From Chloroflexota bacterium (lineage in GTDB: Bacteria; Chloroflexota; Dehalococcoidia; CAUJGQ01): a DNA stretch of 48,334 bases. The translations under genes were made by a program, and so were the position numbers. Under the pieces are notes generated by a model. It saw only the letters and a list, made by a program, of their open reading frames with translations, did not search any database and was not told the DNA's origin. Location of the stretch: the NCBI GenBank assembly GCA_963170165.1, contig CAUJGQ010000017.1, positions 1 through 48,334 of the forward strand. Direction: 5' to 3'. Numbering within the stretch: the stretch's first letter is position 1; each line of letters begins with the position of its first letter. Shown piece by piece: positions 16,225 through 23,792 of the stretch.

Positions 16225-16670
16225 TGCCACTGTTCATTGCCCTTGGCCGGGCGACGGAAGCCGGCAAGCGGCGCACGCTCGAGGGGCTGGCCGAGCGCCA
16301 CCGGCGAGCCGTAGCACGAGCCGAAGATGCCGGCGCCCGCGTGCTCGCCAGCTATGCGCTGCTCGGGCCGTATGACTACTTCACGTTGCTGGAGGCGCCG
16401 GACGTGGAGACCGTGGCGCGCATCCTCATCCGCGAGGCAGCGCGCGGCAACGTTAACTACGAGATCCATCCAGCGCTGCCGATGGATCAGTTTGCACGGC
16501 TGGTGGGCGAGGAAGATGCGCCCGCGGCACTGCGACTACGGCGGTCTGGGCGGCGGGGCGCGGCCGGGAACACAGCAGGGAAGGCCGAGGCCGAGCCCGC
16601 GCGCTCCAGCATCCGCCGCCAGGTTCGCCGTGTTGGCCGGGCGGCCGAGCCAGACGCCGGGACCGCGTGA
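16224..16670 (+). CDS. GYD-domain protein
   Basis: A 148-residue protein starting at ATG 16224, with the strong site GGGAGGAAGG 4-13 bases upstream; the frame stays open far upstream but that part is antisense-type noise within the previous gene. Residues 1-85 form a ferredoxin-like barrel domain containing L-L-G-P-Y-D-Y-F, the variant of the G-x-Y-D motif, and 'VETVARILIREAARGNVNYEIHPALPM'. GYD proteins are small dimeric alpha+beta proteins of unknown role. The C-terminal 55 residues are Arg/Ala-rich and likely disordered. Confidence 0.7.
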   Translation: MPLFIALGRATEAGKRRTLEGLAERHRRAVARAEDAGARVLASYALLGPYDYFTLLEAPDVETVARILIREAARGNVNYEIHPALPMDQFARLVGEEDAPAALRLRRSGRRGAAGNTAGKAEAEPARSSIRRQVRRVGRAAEPDAGTA

Positions 16671-16678
16671 CTTGATGA

Positions 16679-16704
16679 CCGGGCGGGCGGGGAGAGACGC
16701 CCGG
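16679..16704. terminator. Hairpin between convergent GYD and sodN genes
   Basis: CCGGGCG (16679-16685) pairs with CGCCCGG (16698-16704). It sits in the 41-bp gap between convergent genes and may serve both strands. No T-run. Confidence 0.4.
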
Positions 16705-16711
16705 CAAGTGT

Positions 16712-17233
16712 CTAACTGGCCACGGGGTAGACGATCTCGCCGCCCACGGTCTGGTTCGAGGGCTGCCGCCGTGTCTGAACGCCCTTGGATGCCCAGAAGA
16801 TCTCTGCGACTTCCTGGCAGGCGGCGAGCAGCTGCCCGGCTGTATCCTTGTTCAACTGCTGCTTGGCGCTGCTGGTGAGCTTTGTCGCCTTCCAGAAGAC
16901 ATCGTGCAGGTTCGGGAACTTCTCGAGATGCTCGGGCCTGAAGTAGTCAGTCCAGAGAACCACGAGCTCATGCTCACAGATCTTGGCATGCTCTTCCTTG
17001 ACGGCAGTGTAGCGTGAGAGCTGCATCGCGTAGGTATCCTGCGCGCTCTTGCCGGCGGAGGCATCGGGCTGGGCCAGCGCCTCCGTGAGCTGTACCATAC
17101 GCATCACGGTCAGGGCCGCGATCTGGGCGTTGTGCGGGTCATAGATGCCGCAGGGAATATCGCAATGCGCGCGTGCGCGGCGTGGTGGATGAAGCCAGTC
17201 AAGCAGACCGAAGGCGTGATCGAGAACGGCCAT
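16712..17233 (-). CDS. sodN: Nickel superoxide dismutase precursor
   Basis: A 173-residue NiSOD. The nickel hook H-C-D-I-P-C-G-I-Y occupies residues 23-31: after removal of the 22-residue leader, His becomes the N terminus and, with Cys2 and Cys6 of the mature protein, ligates nickel. The rest is the four-helix bundle (D-P-H-N-A-Q-I-A-A...). The mature chain of 151 residues is longer than the 117-residue Streptomyces enzyme. It removes superoxide. The divergent neighbour 102 bp away is the SodX protease that would cut before His23, the classical gene pairing. AGGAGG lies 10 bases before ATG. Confidence 0.95.
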   Translation of the reverse strand: MAVLDHAFGLLDWLHPPRRARAHCDIPCGIYDPHNAQIAALTVMRMVQLTEALAQPDASAGKSAQDTYAMQLSRYTAVKEEHAKICEHELVVLWTDYFRPEHLEKFPNLHDVFWKATKLTSSAKQQLNKDTAGQLLAACQEVAEIFWASKGVQTRRQPSNQTVGGEIVYPVAS

Positions 17234-17335
17234 GAATAGCGTGCCTCCTGCGTTGTCGCCTGCGCGGGTTCCTCCCCCGGCGGCTACCCATGAGTATAGC
17301 CTTCCTCAGGGGCGGATGCCTGTCCGTCTGCGACG

Positions 17336-17779
17336 ATGACGGCTGCCTGCTTGCGCCTGGCAGTGCTGGGAGTAGTGGCGACGGCAGCTTGTTCAGCTGC
17401 GCGACTCGTGATGCGAGTCCAGGTCGACGGCCACAGCATGGAACCGGCCCTGGCACACGGCGACCGCCTGTTACTGCTGCGGGCCGGCTGGTGGTGGTGG
17501 CCGCGGCCGGGCGCGATTGTGTTGGCGCGGAGAGTGGCCGTGCCCGGTGGCTGGACCGTCAAGCGTGTTGCGGCAGTTTGCGATGCCGGCTACGACCTGC
17601 GCGGTGACAACGCCTCGTGCAGCACCGATAGCCGTGCTTTCGGTCTGGTCCCTCGCGGGGATGTCGTCGCCGGTGCCATCTATCGCTACGCGCCGCCGGA
17701 GCGCCGCGGCCGTGTGACGGACGGCGCAAGATCGCGCGGTGGCCGCCGGCTGGCTTCACGGGCGGGCCCCGGTGTATAA
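17336..17779 (+). CDS. sodX: NiSOD maturation protease SodX (S26 peptidase)
   Basis: A 147-residue S26-family signal-peptidase-like protease. One N-terminal hydrophobic segment (about 5-24) precedes the nucleophile box G-H-S-M-E-P-A-L with Ser34; the general-base Lys76 is in T-V-K-R-V; box E is R-G-D-N-A-S with S-T-D-S-R following. These match the nickel-type superoxide dismutase maturation proteases. It is divergent from sodN, whose leader it should remove to expose His23. ATG 17336 lacks a clear ribosome site, and ATG 17411 would delete the membrane segment. Its TAA stop lies inside the TATAAT that probably drives the tRNA-Gly gene. Confidence 0.9.
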   Translation: MTAACLRLAVLGVVATAACSAARLVMRVQVDGHSMEPALAHGDRLLLLRAGWWWWPRPGAIVLARRVAVPGGWTVKRVAAVCDAGYDLRGDNASCSTDSRAFGLVPRGDVVAGAIYRYAPPERRGRVTDGARSRGGRRLASRAGPGV

Positions 17780-17780
17780 T
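17775..17780 (+). promoter_or_regulatory. -10 box of the tRNA-Gly promoter
   Basis: Perfect TATAAT 23 bases before the tRNA 5' end, overlapping the stop codon of sodX. I found no convincing -35 element. Confidence 0.5.
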
Positions 17781-17803
17781 CGGCCGTGACTGGTACATCA
17801 CCT

Positions 17804-17875
17804 GCGGGAGTAACTCAGCGGCAGAGTGGCTGCTTCCCAAGCAGCAGGTCGAGGGTTCGAATCCCTTCTCCCGCT
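17804..17875 (+). tRNA. tRNA-Gly (anticodon CCC)
   Basis: Complete cloverleaf: acceptor GCGGGAG/CTCCCGC, D stem ACTC/GAGT, anticodon stem GCTGC/GCAGC with loop TTCCCAA (anticodon CCC), T stem GAGGG/CCCTT with loop TTCGAAT. Discriminator T. The bases after it (CCCA) do not give an encoded CCA in register. Confidence 0.97.
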
Positions 17876-17888
17876 CCCAGCTCCAAAT

Positions 17889-17919
17889 CCGAGAACCGCC
17901 TGCTGAGGGCGGTTCTTGG
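17889..17919 (+). terminator. Hairpin after tRNA-Gly
   Basis: CCGAGAACCGCC pairs with GGCGGTTCTTGG (12 bp with one G-T pair) around a 7-base loop. It starts 13 bases past the tRNA. The sequence is closely similar to a hairpin after tRNA-Arg at 46442-46469, so a shared tRNA terminator is likely. Confidence 0.65.
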
Positions 17920-17971
17920 CGTTGTGGTCGCTTGCGGGCGCCTCCGGCCCGGCATCGGTGGGCCGTGGCGA

Positions 17972-18007
17972 GTGGGGCGGGGCCTCCCGTGAGAGACGCC
18001 GCCCCAC
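17972..18007. terminator. Strong hairpin downstream of the dpp-type operon
   Basis: GTGGGGCGG (17972-17980) pairs perfectly with CCGCCCCAC (17999-18007), 9 bp with an 18-base loop, 22 bp beyond the stop of the minus-strand binding-protein gene. No T-run in either direction. Confidence 0.45.
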
Positions 18008-18029
18008 AACCGTGGCCGTTTTGCCGGGC

Positions 18030-19673
18030 CTAGTTCTTCCAGTACTCGGAATAGCCGGACGTGGCCTTCACGCCGGTATAGCAGCCCTCCACCTTCTTCT
18101 GACAGACGTAGCGATCCACTCCGTGCGTCACGAAGATATACGGGCTGTCTTCCATGATCAGCGTGACGGCGTCCTTGTAGATCTTGGCGCGCTCGTCCTT
18201 GTTGAGGGTCTCGCGGCCCTTCTTGATCAGGTCGTTGACCTGAGCATTCTCATACGGGAAGAAATTGAAGGTACCGCCCTTGCCGAAGGTGTTGCCGACC
18301 CACTGGTCTGGGTCAACTCCGCCGGACAGGCCCAGGGCGTAGGCGTTCGACTCCTGCTTCTGCAGCTTGGGGATGACAACGCCGTTGAAGTCGCCTTCCT
18401 GGATATTCATCGTGATGCCGACCTTCTTGAGCTGGGCCTGATACAGCTCGGCCAGCTGCTTGGTCAGCGAGTCACCAGCTGAGATCCAGAACTCAAACGC
18501 GAAACCGTTGGGCTGGCCACCCTCGGCCAGTTTGGCCTTGGCCTTGGCCTGGTCGTATGGGTAGAAGTCCTTGTCCGGCCGCGCCCACGCCAGCGGCGGT
18601 GGGATCGGGCCGTTGGCCTTTTCGCGGTTGCCCTCGTAGATGACCTTGATGACTTCATCGCGGTCGATGGCGTGGTACAGCGCCTGGCGCAGGGCCTTGT
18701 TGTCGAACGGCGGTTTGCTGGTGGTCAGCCACAGACCGGCAAAGGAGAAGCCGGCCTTCTGGTCCATCTTAATGTTGCTGTCCTTCTTCAGGACAGGGAG
18801 ATCGGCATCGCGCACGGCGCCGCCGCGGATCAGGTCAACGTCGCCCGCCTGAACGGCGGTCAGCCGGTTGGTGGACTCGGTAATAATGCGCCACTCGATG
18901 CCATCAAGGTAAGGCAGAGCCTTGTCGTCGGCGCCCTTGCGCCAGTAGCCGTCGAACTTGGCCACCTTGACGTAGTTGTCGTTCTTGAACTCGACGAACT
19001 TGAAGGGGCCGGTGCCTACCGGCGTCTGGTTGAACTTCTCCTCGCCCAAATCCTTGACGGCCTTGGGCGAAACGATGTAGCCGAGACCGCCGGTCAGGCG
19101 GGACGGGAATGGGGCGAATGGCTCCGACAGCGTCACTTTGACGGTCATTGGGTCCACGACGATCACATCGGTGATCTGGCGCGTATCGCCGTACCGCGCG
19201 CCGGCGGTGTTGTTGCGAATGCGGTCCATGGAGAACTTGACGGCCTCAGCATTGAGGTCAGAGCCGTCATGGAATTTGACACCGGGGCGGATCTTGAAGA
19301 TCCAGGTAAGGTTGTCGGGGTTTTCGACCTTCTCGGCCAGCCAGGGCTGCGGTTCCAGCTTATCGTTGTACTTGTACAGCCCCTCGAACACGTTGGCGAC
19401 AATATCGCCGCCGGGAACGTCATTCTGCAGCATCGGGTCGAAGTGGCGGGGGTTGTTCTCGAGCGCGACGACCAGCGTGCCGCCTCGCTTGATGTTGACC
19501 CGCGCCTGCGTGGGCGCCGCACCGGGGGCCGCCGTCGCTGCCCCGGCCGCGGGTGAGCCGCCACTGGGGGCAGTGGTCGCGCTGGAGCCCTCCTTCTTGT
19601 CGTCGCTGCCGCAGGCGGCCGCGAACAGGCTCATCGCCAGCAATCCGGCGATCACCCACCGTCTTCCGCGCAT
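18030..19673 (-). CDS. Peptide-type ABC substrate-binding lipoprotein (SBP family 5)
   Basis: A 547-residue extracytoplasmic solute-binding protein. ATG 19673 has the very strong GGAGGAGGGAG site. The signal peptide ends with the lipobox F-A-A-A-C (Cys21), followed by a low-complexity Ser/Gly/Ala/Pro linker. Family-5 features are 'GGTLVVALENNPRHFDP' near residue 63, 'WIFKIRPGVKFHDGSDLNAEAVKFSMDRI' and the C-terminal Y-I-F-V-T-H. Family members bind peptides, nickel or opines. It is the third gene of its operon, after both permeases, with 74 bp between. Confidence 0.85.
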   Translation of the reverse strand: MRGRRWVIAGLLAMSLFAAACGSDDKKEGSSATTAPSGGSPAAGAATAAPGAAPTQARVNIKRGGTLVVALENNPRHFDPMLQNDVPGGDIVANVFEGLYKYNDKLEPQPWLAEKVENPDNLTWIFKIRPGVKFHDGSDLNAEAVKFSMDRIRNNTAGARYGDTRQITDVIVVDPMTVKVTLSEPFAPFPSRLTGGLGYIVSPKAVKDLGEEKFNQTPVGTGPFKFVEFKNDNYVKVAKFDGYWRKGADDKALPYLDGIEWRIITESTNRLTAVQAGDVDLIRGGAVRDADLPVLKKDSNIKMDQKAGFSFAGLWLTTSKPPFDNKALRQALYHAIDRDEVIKVIYEGNREKANGPIPPPLAWARPDKDFYPYDQAKAKAKLAEGGQPNGFAFEFWISAGDSLTKQLAELYQAQLKKVGITMNIQEGDFNGVVIPKLQKQESNAYALGLSGGVDPDQWVGNTFGKGGTFNFFPYENAQVNDLIKKGRETLNKDERAKIYKDAVTLIMEDSPYIFVTHGVDRYVCQKKVEGCYTGVKATSGYSEYWKN

Positions 19674-19747
19674 CGATCTCCCTCCTCCACAAATGACGCG
19701 ACCGGCGCATGCCCTGGTGCGCCCTTCGCTTGACCCGAATGCCCGTA

Positions 19748-20659
19748 TTAGTGCTTGGCGCCGCGCATCCGTGGGTCGATGATATCGCGCAACGCATCTC
19801 CGAGCATATAGAAGGACAGCACGGTCAAGAAGACCGCCAGGCCGGGGCCCAGCACCAACCATGGTTGGAGACGGAAATTGGTGAGTGCATCCAGGAACAT
19901 CGCCCCCCAGTCCGGGTACTTGGACTTGGGCGCCAACCCGAGAAACGACAGGTTGGACAGCAGCAGCACAGCGCCGCCGGCCGCCAGCGACGTCTGGATG
20001 ATCAGCGGGTTGAGCGAGTTCGGCAGCACGTGGCGGAACATCAGCCGAGGTGTAGATGCCCCCAACGCCCGGGCGGCATTGACAAAGTCGAACTCGCGCA
20101 CCTGGAGCACTTGACCGCGCGTCAAGCGGAAATACCCGGGGAAGTTGACCAGGCCCACGACGATCATGACCGTGAGTAGCTTGGCGCCAAAGGCGTTGAT
20201 CAGGGCGATGAGTAAGAGCAGGCTGGGGAAGGCGATCTGAGCGTCCACCCACCGGCCAATCGCCAGGTCCAGCAGCCCGCCGAAGAATCCTGCCAGCACC
20301 CCCAATACCACGCCGACGGTGGCGGCGATCGCCACCACGGTCAGGCCGGCGGGCAACGTCACACGACCGCCGTACAGCACGCGGCTGAAGGTGTCGCGGC
20401 CAAGCTGGTCGGTACCTAGCCAGTGGTCCCAGGAGGGGCTTTGCAGCCGCTTGTTCGTGTGCGGTTCGGTTGGGTCATATGGGGCGATCAGCGGTGCGAG
20501 CATGCTCAGCGTGAACAGCACCGCCATTACACCCGTGAAGACGGGGAAGCGAGCGTCCCGGCGGCACAGGTGCACCAGCCACTGCCACAGCGTGCGCCGG
20601 GGGCGGATCCCTTCCAGTGCCAGCGTCGCCAGCGGGGAGGCCTTATCGGCGACGGACAT
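19748..20659 (-). CDS. ABC transporter permease, DppC type
   Basis: A 303-residue inner-membrane permease. ATG 20659 is chosen because GAGGATC lies 8 bases upstream; the start overlaps the end of the DppB-type gene by 17 bp. Seen are the N-terminal OppC_N segment (LTLSMLAPLIAPYDPTE type), W-L-G-T-D-Q-L-G-R-D-T-F-S-R-V, and the EAA coupling loop 'NAARALGASTPRLMFRHVLPN'. It pairs with the upstream DppB-type permease to form the channel for peptides or similar solutes. Six hydrophobic segments are apparent. Confidence 0.88.
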   Translation of the reverse strand: MSVADKASPLATLALEGIRPRRTLWQWLVHLCRRDARFPVFTGVMAVLFTLSMLAPLIAPYDPTEPHTNKRLQSPSWDHWLGTDQLGRDTFSRVLYGGRVTLPAGLTVVAIAATVGVVLGVLAGFFGGLLDLAIGRWVDAQIAFPSLLLLIALINAFGAKLLTVMIVVGLVNFPGYFRLTRGQVLQVREFDFVNAARALGASTPRLMFRHVLPNSLNPLIIQTSLAAGGAVLLLSNLSFLGLAPKSKYPDWGAMFLDALTNFRLQPWLVLGPGLAVFLTVLSFYMLGDALRDIIDPRMRGAKH

Positions 20660-21596
20660 AGCTGATCCTCGGGTCAAGATAGGCGTAGCAGATATCGACA
20701 AACAGGTTGCCGAAGCAGACGCTAATCGCCGCGATAAACGTCACTGCCTGGACAACCGGGTAGTCTTTGTTGGTCAACGCCGACACGATCAGCCGGCCGA
20801 CACCCGGCCAGTTGAAGATGCGCTCGGTGATGACCGCGCCCTCCCATAGCAGGAACAGCGTCAGCCCGATCAAGGTGACGGCGGGGATCAGCGCGTTGCG
20901 CAGCGCATGGCGTGACACGACCACCCACTCCGACAGCCCCTTGGAGCGAGCGGTGCGGATGTACTCGTTGCCGAGCACTTCGAGGACGCTGGAACGGATG
21001 AACCGGGTATAGACTGCCACGGTGCCAATGCTCAGTGCCAGGGTGGGCAGGATCACGTTCTTGAGGTTCGTGATCGGGTCCTCAAAGAACGGCACATATC
21101 GTGGTGTCTCGAACACACGCCACTTATAGGTGAGGAAGTAAATCAGCATGGTGCTGACGAAGAAGCCGGGAATGGCGATGGACGCCAGCGTATAGCCGGT
21201 GACGGCCTTGGCGAGCAGACTACCGCGCTTGATCGCCGCCAGTGTTCCCAGCGGAATAGCGACCAGCAGCCCAAAACCAAACGACAACAGCGCCAGCTCC
21301 AGCGTCGCCGGCAAACGCTCCTTGATCTCATCCATCACCGGCCGGCGTGCGCGCAGCGACCGGCCGAAATCGCCGCGCAGCATCCGCGATGTCCAATCGG
21401 CATACTGAACCACCACCGGCCGGTTAAGCCCGAGCTGCTCACGACGGGCAGCCAGCTGCTCTGGCGTACCCTCGATGCCGAATTCGATCTGCACGGGGTC
21501 GCCCGGGGTGACGCGGATGATAATGAACAGGGCAACGGTGACAAGCCAAATGGTGGGGATCATGAGCAGCAGGCGGCGGATGACGTACTGCGTCAA
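20643..21596 (-). CDS. ABC transporter permease, DppB type
   Basis: A 317-residue permease and first gene of the operon. The start is TTG 21596, giving the family N terminus Y-V-I-R-R-L-L-L-M-I-P-T, with GGAG 6 bases upstream. Conserved blocks include 'RVTPGDPV', 'GDFGRSLR', and the EAA loop 'TARSKGLSEWVVVSRHALRNALIP'. The C terminus ends L-D-P-R-I-S-Y, as is typical. No ATP-binding subunit gene occurs in the window, so the transporter must borrow ATPases encoded elsewhere. Confidence 0.88.
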   Translation of the reverse strand: MTQYVIRRLLLMIPTIWLVTVALFIIIRVTPGDPVQIEFGIEGTPEQLAARREQLGLNRPVVVQYADWTSRMLRGDFGRSLRARRPVMDEIKERLPATLELALLSFGFGLLVAIPLGTLAAIKRGSLLAKAVTGYTLASIAIPGFFVSTMLIYFLTYKWRVFETPRYVPFFEDPITNLKNVILPTLALSIGTVAVYTRFIRSSVLEVLGNEYIRTARSKGLSEWVVVSRHALRNALIPAVTLIGLTLFLLWEGAVITERIFNWPGVGRLIVSALTNKDYPVVQAVTFIAAISVCFGNLFVDICYAYLDPRISYVRRR

Positions 21597-21703
21597 GGGT
21601 CGCTCCGCGGTTCAGTGGTCGGACCAATATGAGAAGTATAGGCGATACTGTCAAGCAGAATCCGGCGTAGCGGGCGCCCGCTCGGCTGTGGGACGATGAT
21701 GCT

Positions 21704-22684
21704 ATGACCATCTCGGCTCCCGCAAGCCTGTCCCCGGAAACCCTCGTGACCATCGAGTCTGCCGCCGCCATGCTGGCACAACAGGCCGGTGCGCTGCTAC
21801 TTGAGCGCTTTCGCACGCGGCTCACCGTCGAGTACAAGAGCGCCGGTCATCAAGACCCCGTAACCGAGGCCGACCGCGAAGCCGAGCGCTTCCTGCGTCA
21901 GGCCATCCTGGCGCGATTCCCCGAACACGGTGTGCTGGGTGAGGAAGGCTCGGAACCGCCGCGCGAAGCCGCGTTTGTCTGGGTGGTAGACCCGCTCGAC
22001 GGTACCACCAACTTCATCAATGGCCTGCCACTGTGGGCGGTATCGATTGGTGTCCTGTGGCACGGCCGGCCGGTAGCCGGCGCGATCTTCACGCCCGCCG
22101 GGCCCGGCGCGGCGCCGGCTGTCATCCGCGCCCGCTTGGGCGGCGGCGCATTCCTCGATGACCAGCCGGTGACGGTGGCGCGCGAGCCGCAGCCCACCCG
22201 CCGGCGGCTGGCAACGCTGCCCGCTCATTACTGGCAGGACCTCAAGTTCCGATCACGCGGGCCCGGCGAGCTCGGTGAGGCGCGCACGCTGGGCAGCATC
22301 GCGCTGGAACTGGCGCTGATCGGCGCTGGCGCCCTCCAGTACGGTATCTTCTGGGGACCGAAGATCTGGGACGTCGCCGCCGGGGTCACCATCGTGCGTG
22401 AGGCCGGCGGCGTTGCCCTGCTGCGCGCCGGCCGCAGTCAACCATGGGTTGACCTCCACGCTTTTGACGCGTCCCCTGTCAGGCGCGGCCAGCGGGCAAC
22501 CTTGCGCGGCTGGCGCGGCTCAATCGTTGCCGGCGCATCACCTGCCGCCCGCCTGGTGGCAGAGGATATTCGGTCGCGTATCACCGTGCCGGCGCCGGTA
22601 AAGCGCGGCGCCGCCGCCATCAAAGACCGGCTGCCTCGGCGCTCACGCACCGACGGATCGCCGGGAAATGGCAGCACGGGATAG
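21704..22684 (+). CDS. Inositol monophosphatase-family phosphatase
   Basis: A 326-residue member of the IMPase/FBPase superfamily. Metal-binding motifs are D-P-V-T-E-A-D, G-E-E-G, W-V-V-D-P-L-D-G-T-T-N-F, and the C-terminal W-D-V-A-A-G. The extra about 55 basic residues after the catalytic fold (from 'VAEDIRSRITVPAP') exceed the usual 260-270. It may act on inositol phosphate, histidinol phosphate (HisN type) or fructose bisphosphate; sequence alone does not decide. It is divergent from the ABC operon and has a weak ribosome site. Confidence 0.85.
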   Translation: MTISAPASLSPETLVTIESAAAMLAQQAGALLLERFRTRLTVEYKSAGHQDPVTEADREAERFLRQAILARFPEHGVLGEEGSEPPREAAFVWVVDPLDGTTNFINGLPLWAVSIGVLWHGRPVAGAIFTPAGPGAAPAVIRARLGGGAFLDDQPVTVAREPQPTRRRLATLPAHYWQDLKFRSRGPGELGEARTLGSIALELALIGAGALQYGIFWGPKIWDVAAGVTIVREAGGVALLRAGRSQPWVDLHAFDASPVRRGQRATLRGWRGSIVAGASPAARLVAEDIRSRITVPAPVKRGAAAIKDRLPRRSRTDGSPGNGSTG

Positions 22685-22736
22685 CCGGCCAGGACGATCC
22701 TTCAGGTTCGCTGCCGCGGCCGCCGGCATGATCGCT

Positions 22737-23150
22737 CTACGAGTAGTTCGGCTTCTTGGAGAGTGCCAGCCCAAGGCCAAAGACGGCGTTCACCAGGATG
22801 AACGCGAAGATGCCGGTCTGCAGCCCAGCACTACGGCCGGCGTAGTGGCCCATGACCAGGCCCGGGACGACCGTCGCGGCCAGCACGAAGCCGCCGTACG
22901 CCACCGGCAACAGTCGCGAGGGGAGTACCGAATTGCGGGCGCGCAGCTCGCGTCCCCCGTCGCTGCTGCTGTCCAGCGCCAGGAACAGGCCGACGATCGC
23001 CATCGTCGCACCGGCCATGATCACCAGGATGGAGATGATTGAGCGCCAGTCGTTGAGCGTCTCGGCCGACCGCGAGGCGAAGAACACGCCCGCGCAGGCT
23101 ACGGCGAGCCCGCCGAGGAACATCAGGCGCTGAACCGGACGGTTGTTCAT
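22737..23150 (-). CDS. Small four-helix membrane protein at the end of the cox cluster
   Basis: A 137-residue protein with four predicted membrane segments (about 8-25, 36-58, 82-103, 112-130), no recognised motif, and a short charged loop near residues 62-75. ATG 23150 follows GAGGTG. Nine base pairs separate it from the sco gene on the same strand, so it probably belongs to the oxidase transcript. A role in oxidase assembly is inferred from position only. Confidence 0.6.
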   Translation of the reverse strand: MNNRPVQRLMFLGGLAVACAGVFFASRSAETLNDWRSIISILVIMAGATMAIVGLFLALDSSSDGGRELRARNSVLPSRLLPVAYGGFVLAATVVPGLVMGHYAGRSAGLQTGIFAFILVNAVFGLGLALSKKPNYS

Positions 23151-23159
23151 CGCATCACC

Positions 23160-23792
23160 TCACGGCTGTTTCTGTTTTAGTAGCGTGCGGACACCGGCTG
23201 CTAGCCGGGAAGGGTCAAAGTCGCTGCGCAGCAGGGACTGCTCGCGGCCCTGCTGGTCGATTACGTAGATCGCTTCAGTATGACCCACCCGTATCGCCGA
23301 GTTGCTCAACGCCGGGGACGCCGCAACGCCGTAGGCCGCCCACACCGGCGCAAGCTGCGCTTCGCTGCCGACGAGATAGTGCCAGCGGCCGTCCGGTAGC
23401 TCGTGCAGCCGAGAGAACGCCGCCGCCGCCGCCTGATCATCGCGCTCCGGATCGACACTGATGGCCACAGCCACGGCCTCCGCGCCGTCACCGCCCAGCT
23501 TCTCCAGCGTCTGGCGAAGCTTCTGCGCCGTCAACGGGCACACATCTGGGCACGTCGTATATAGGAACGTTAGCAATACCACCCGCCCACGCAACCCGCT
23601 CAGTGTCACCGGCCGGCCCTGCTGATCGCTCAGCGCGAAATCCGGCGCCGGGATGCCGTCGAGGTGGGTGCCAGGCAGCTCAGCGCCGCTGTGCCCAGCA
23701 CAGGCGGCCACTAGGAGCCCCACCGCCAGTGCACCCCACACCCCAATCCGTGCCCGCAGCGGGCGATGCTGTACTACCTTGCGCCATCTCAC
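23160..23792 (-). CDS. sco: Sco1/SenC-family copper chaperone lipoprotein
   Basis: A 210-residue thioredoxin-fold protein. An N-terminal hydrophobic stretch ends in L-V-A-A-C (Cys31), so it is a likely lipoprotein. The copper motif C-P-D-V-C-P is at residues 81-86 and the third ligand His171 is in V-G-H-T-E-A-I-Y. Sco proteins deliver copper to or reduce the CuA site of cytochrome oxidase subunit II. GTG 23792 overlaps the stop of the cupredoxin gene as GTGA, so both are coupled. Confidence 0.9.
   Translation of the reverse strand: MRWRKVVQHRPLRARIGVWGALAVGLLVAACAGHSGAELPGTHLDGIPAPDFALSDQQGRPVTLSGLRGRVVLLTFLYTTCPDVCPLTAQKLRQTLEKLGGDGAEAVAVAISVDPERDDQAAAAAFSRLHELPDGRWHYLVGSEAQLAPVWAAYGVAASPALSNSAIRVGHTEAIYVIDQQGREQSLLRSDFDPSRLAAGVRTLLKQKQP

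Noticed and set aside
17798-18007. Minus-strand open frame with D-S-N-P-R-P over tRNA-Gly
   Set aside because: This is the well-known artefact of translating the antisense of a tRNA T-arm.
19674-20252. Extension of the binding-protein frame upstream of 19673
   Set aside because: It overlaps the DppC-type gene in another frame, and the signal peptide and ribosome site fix the start at 19673.
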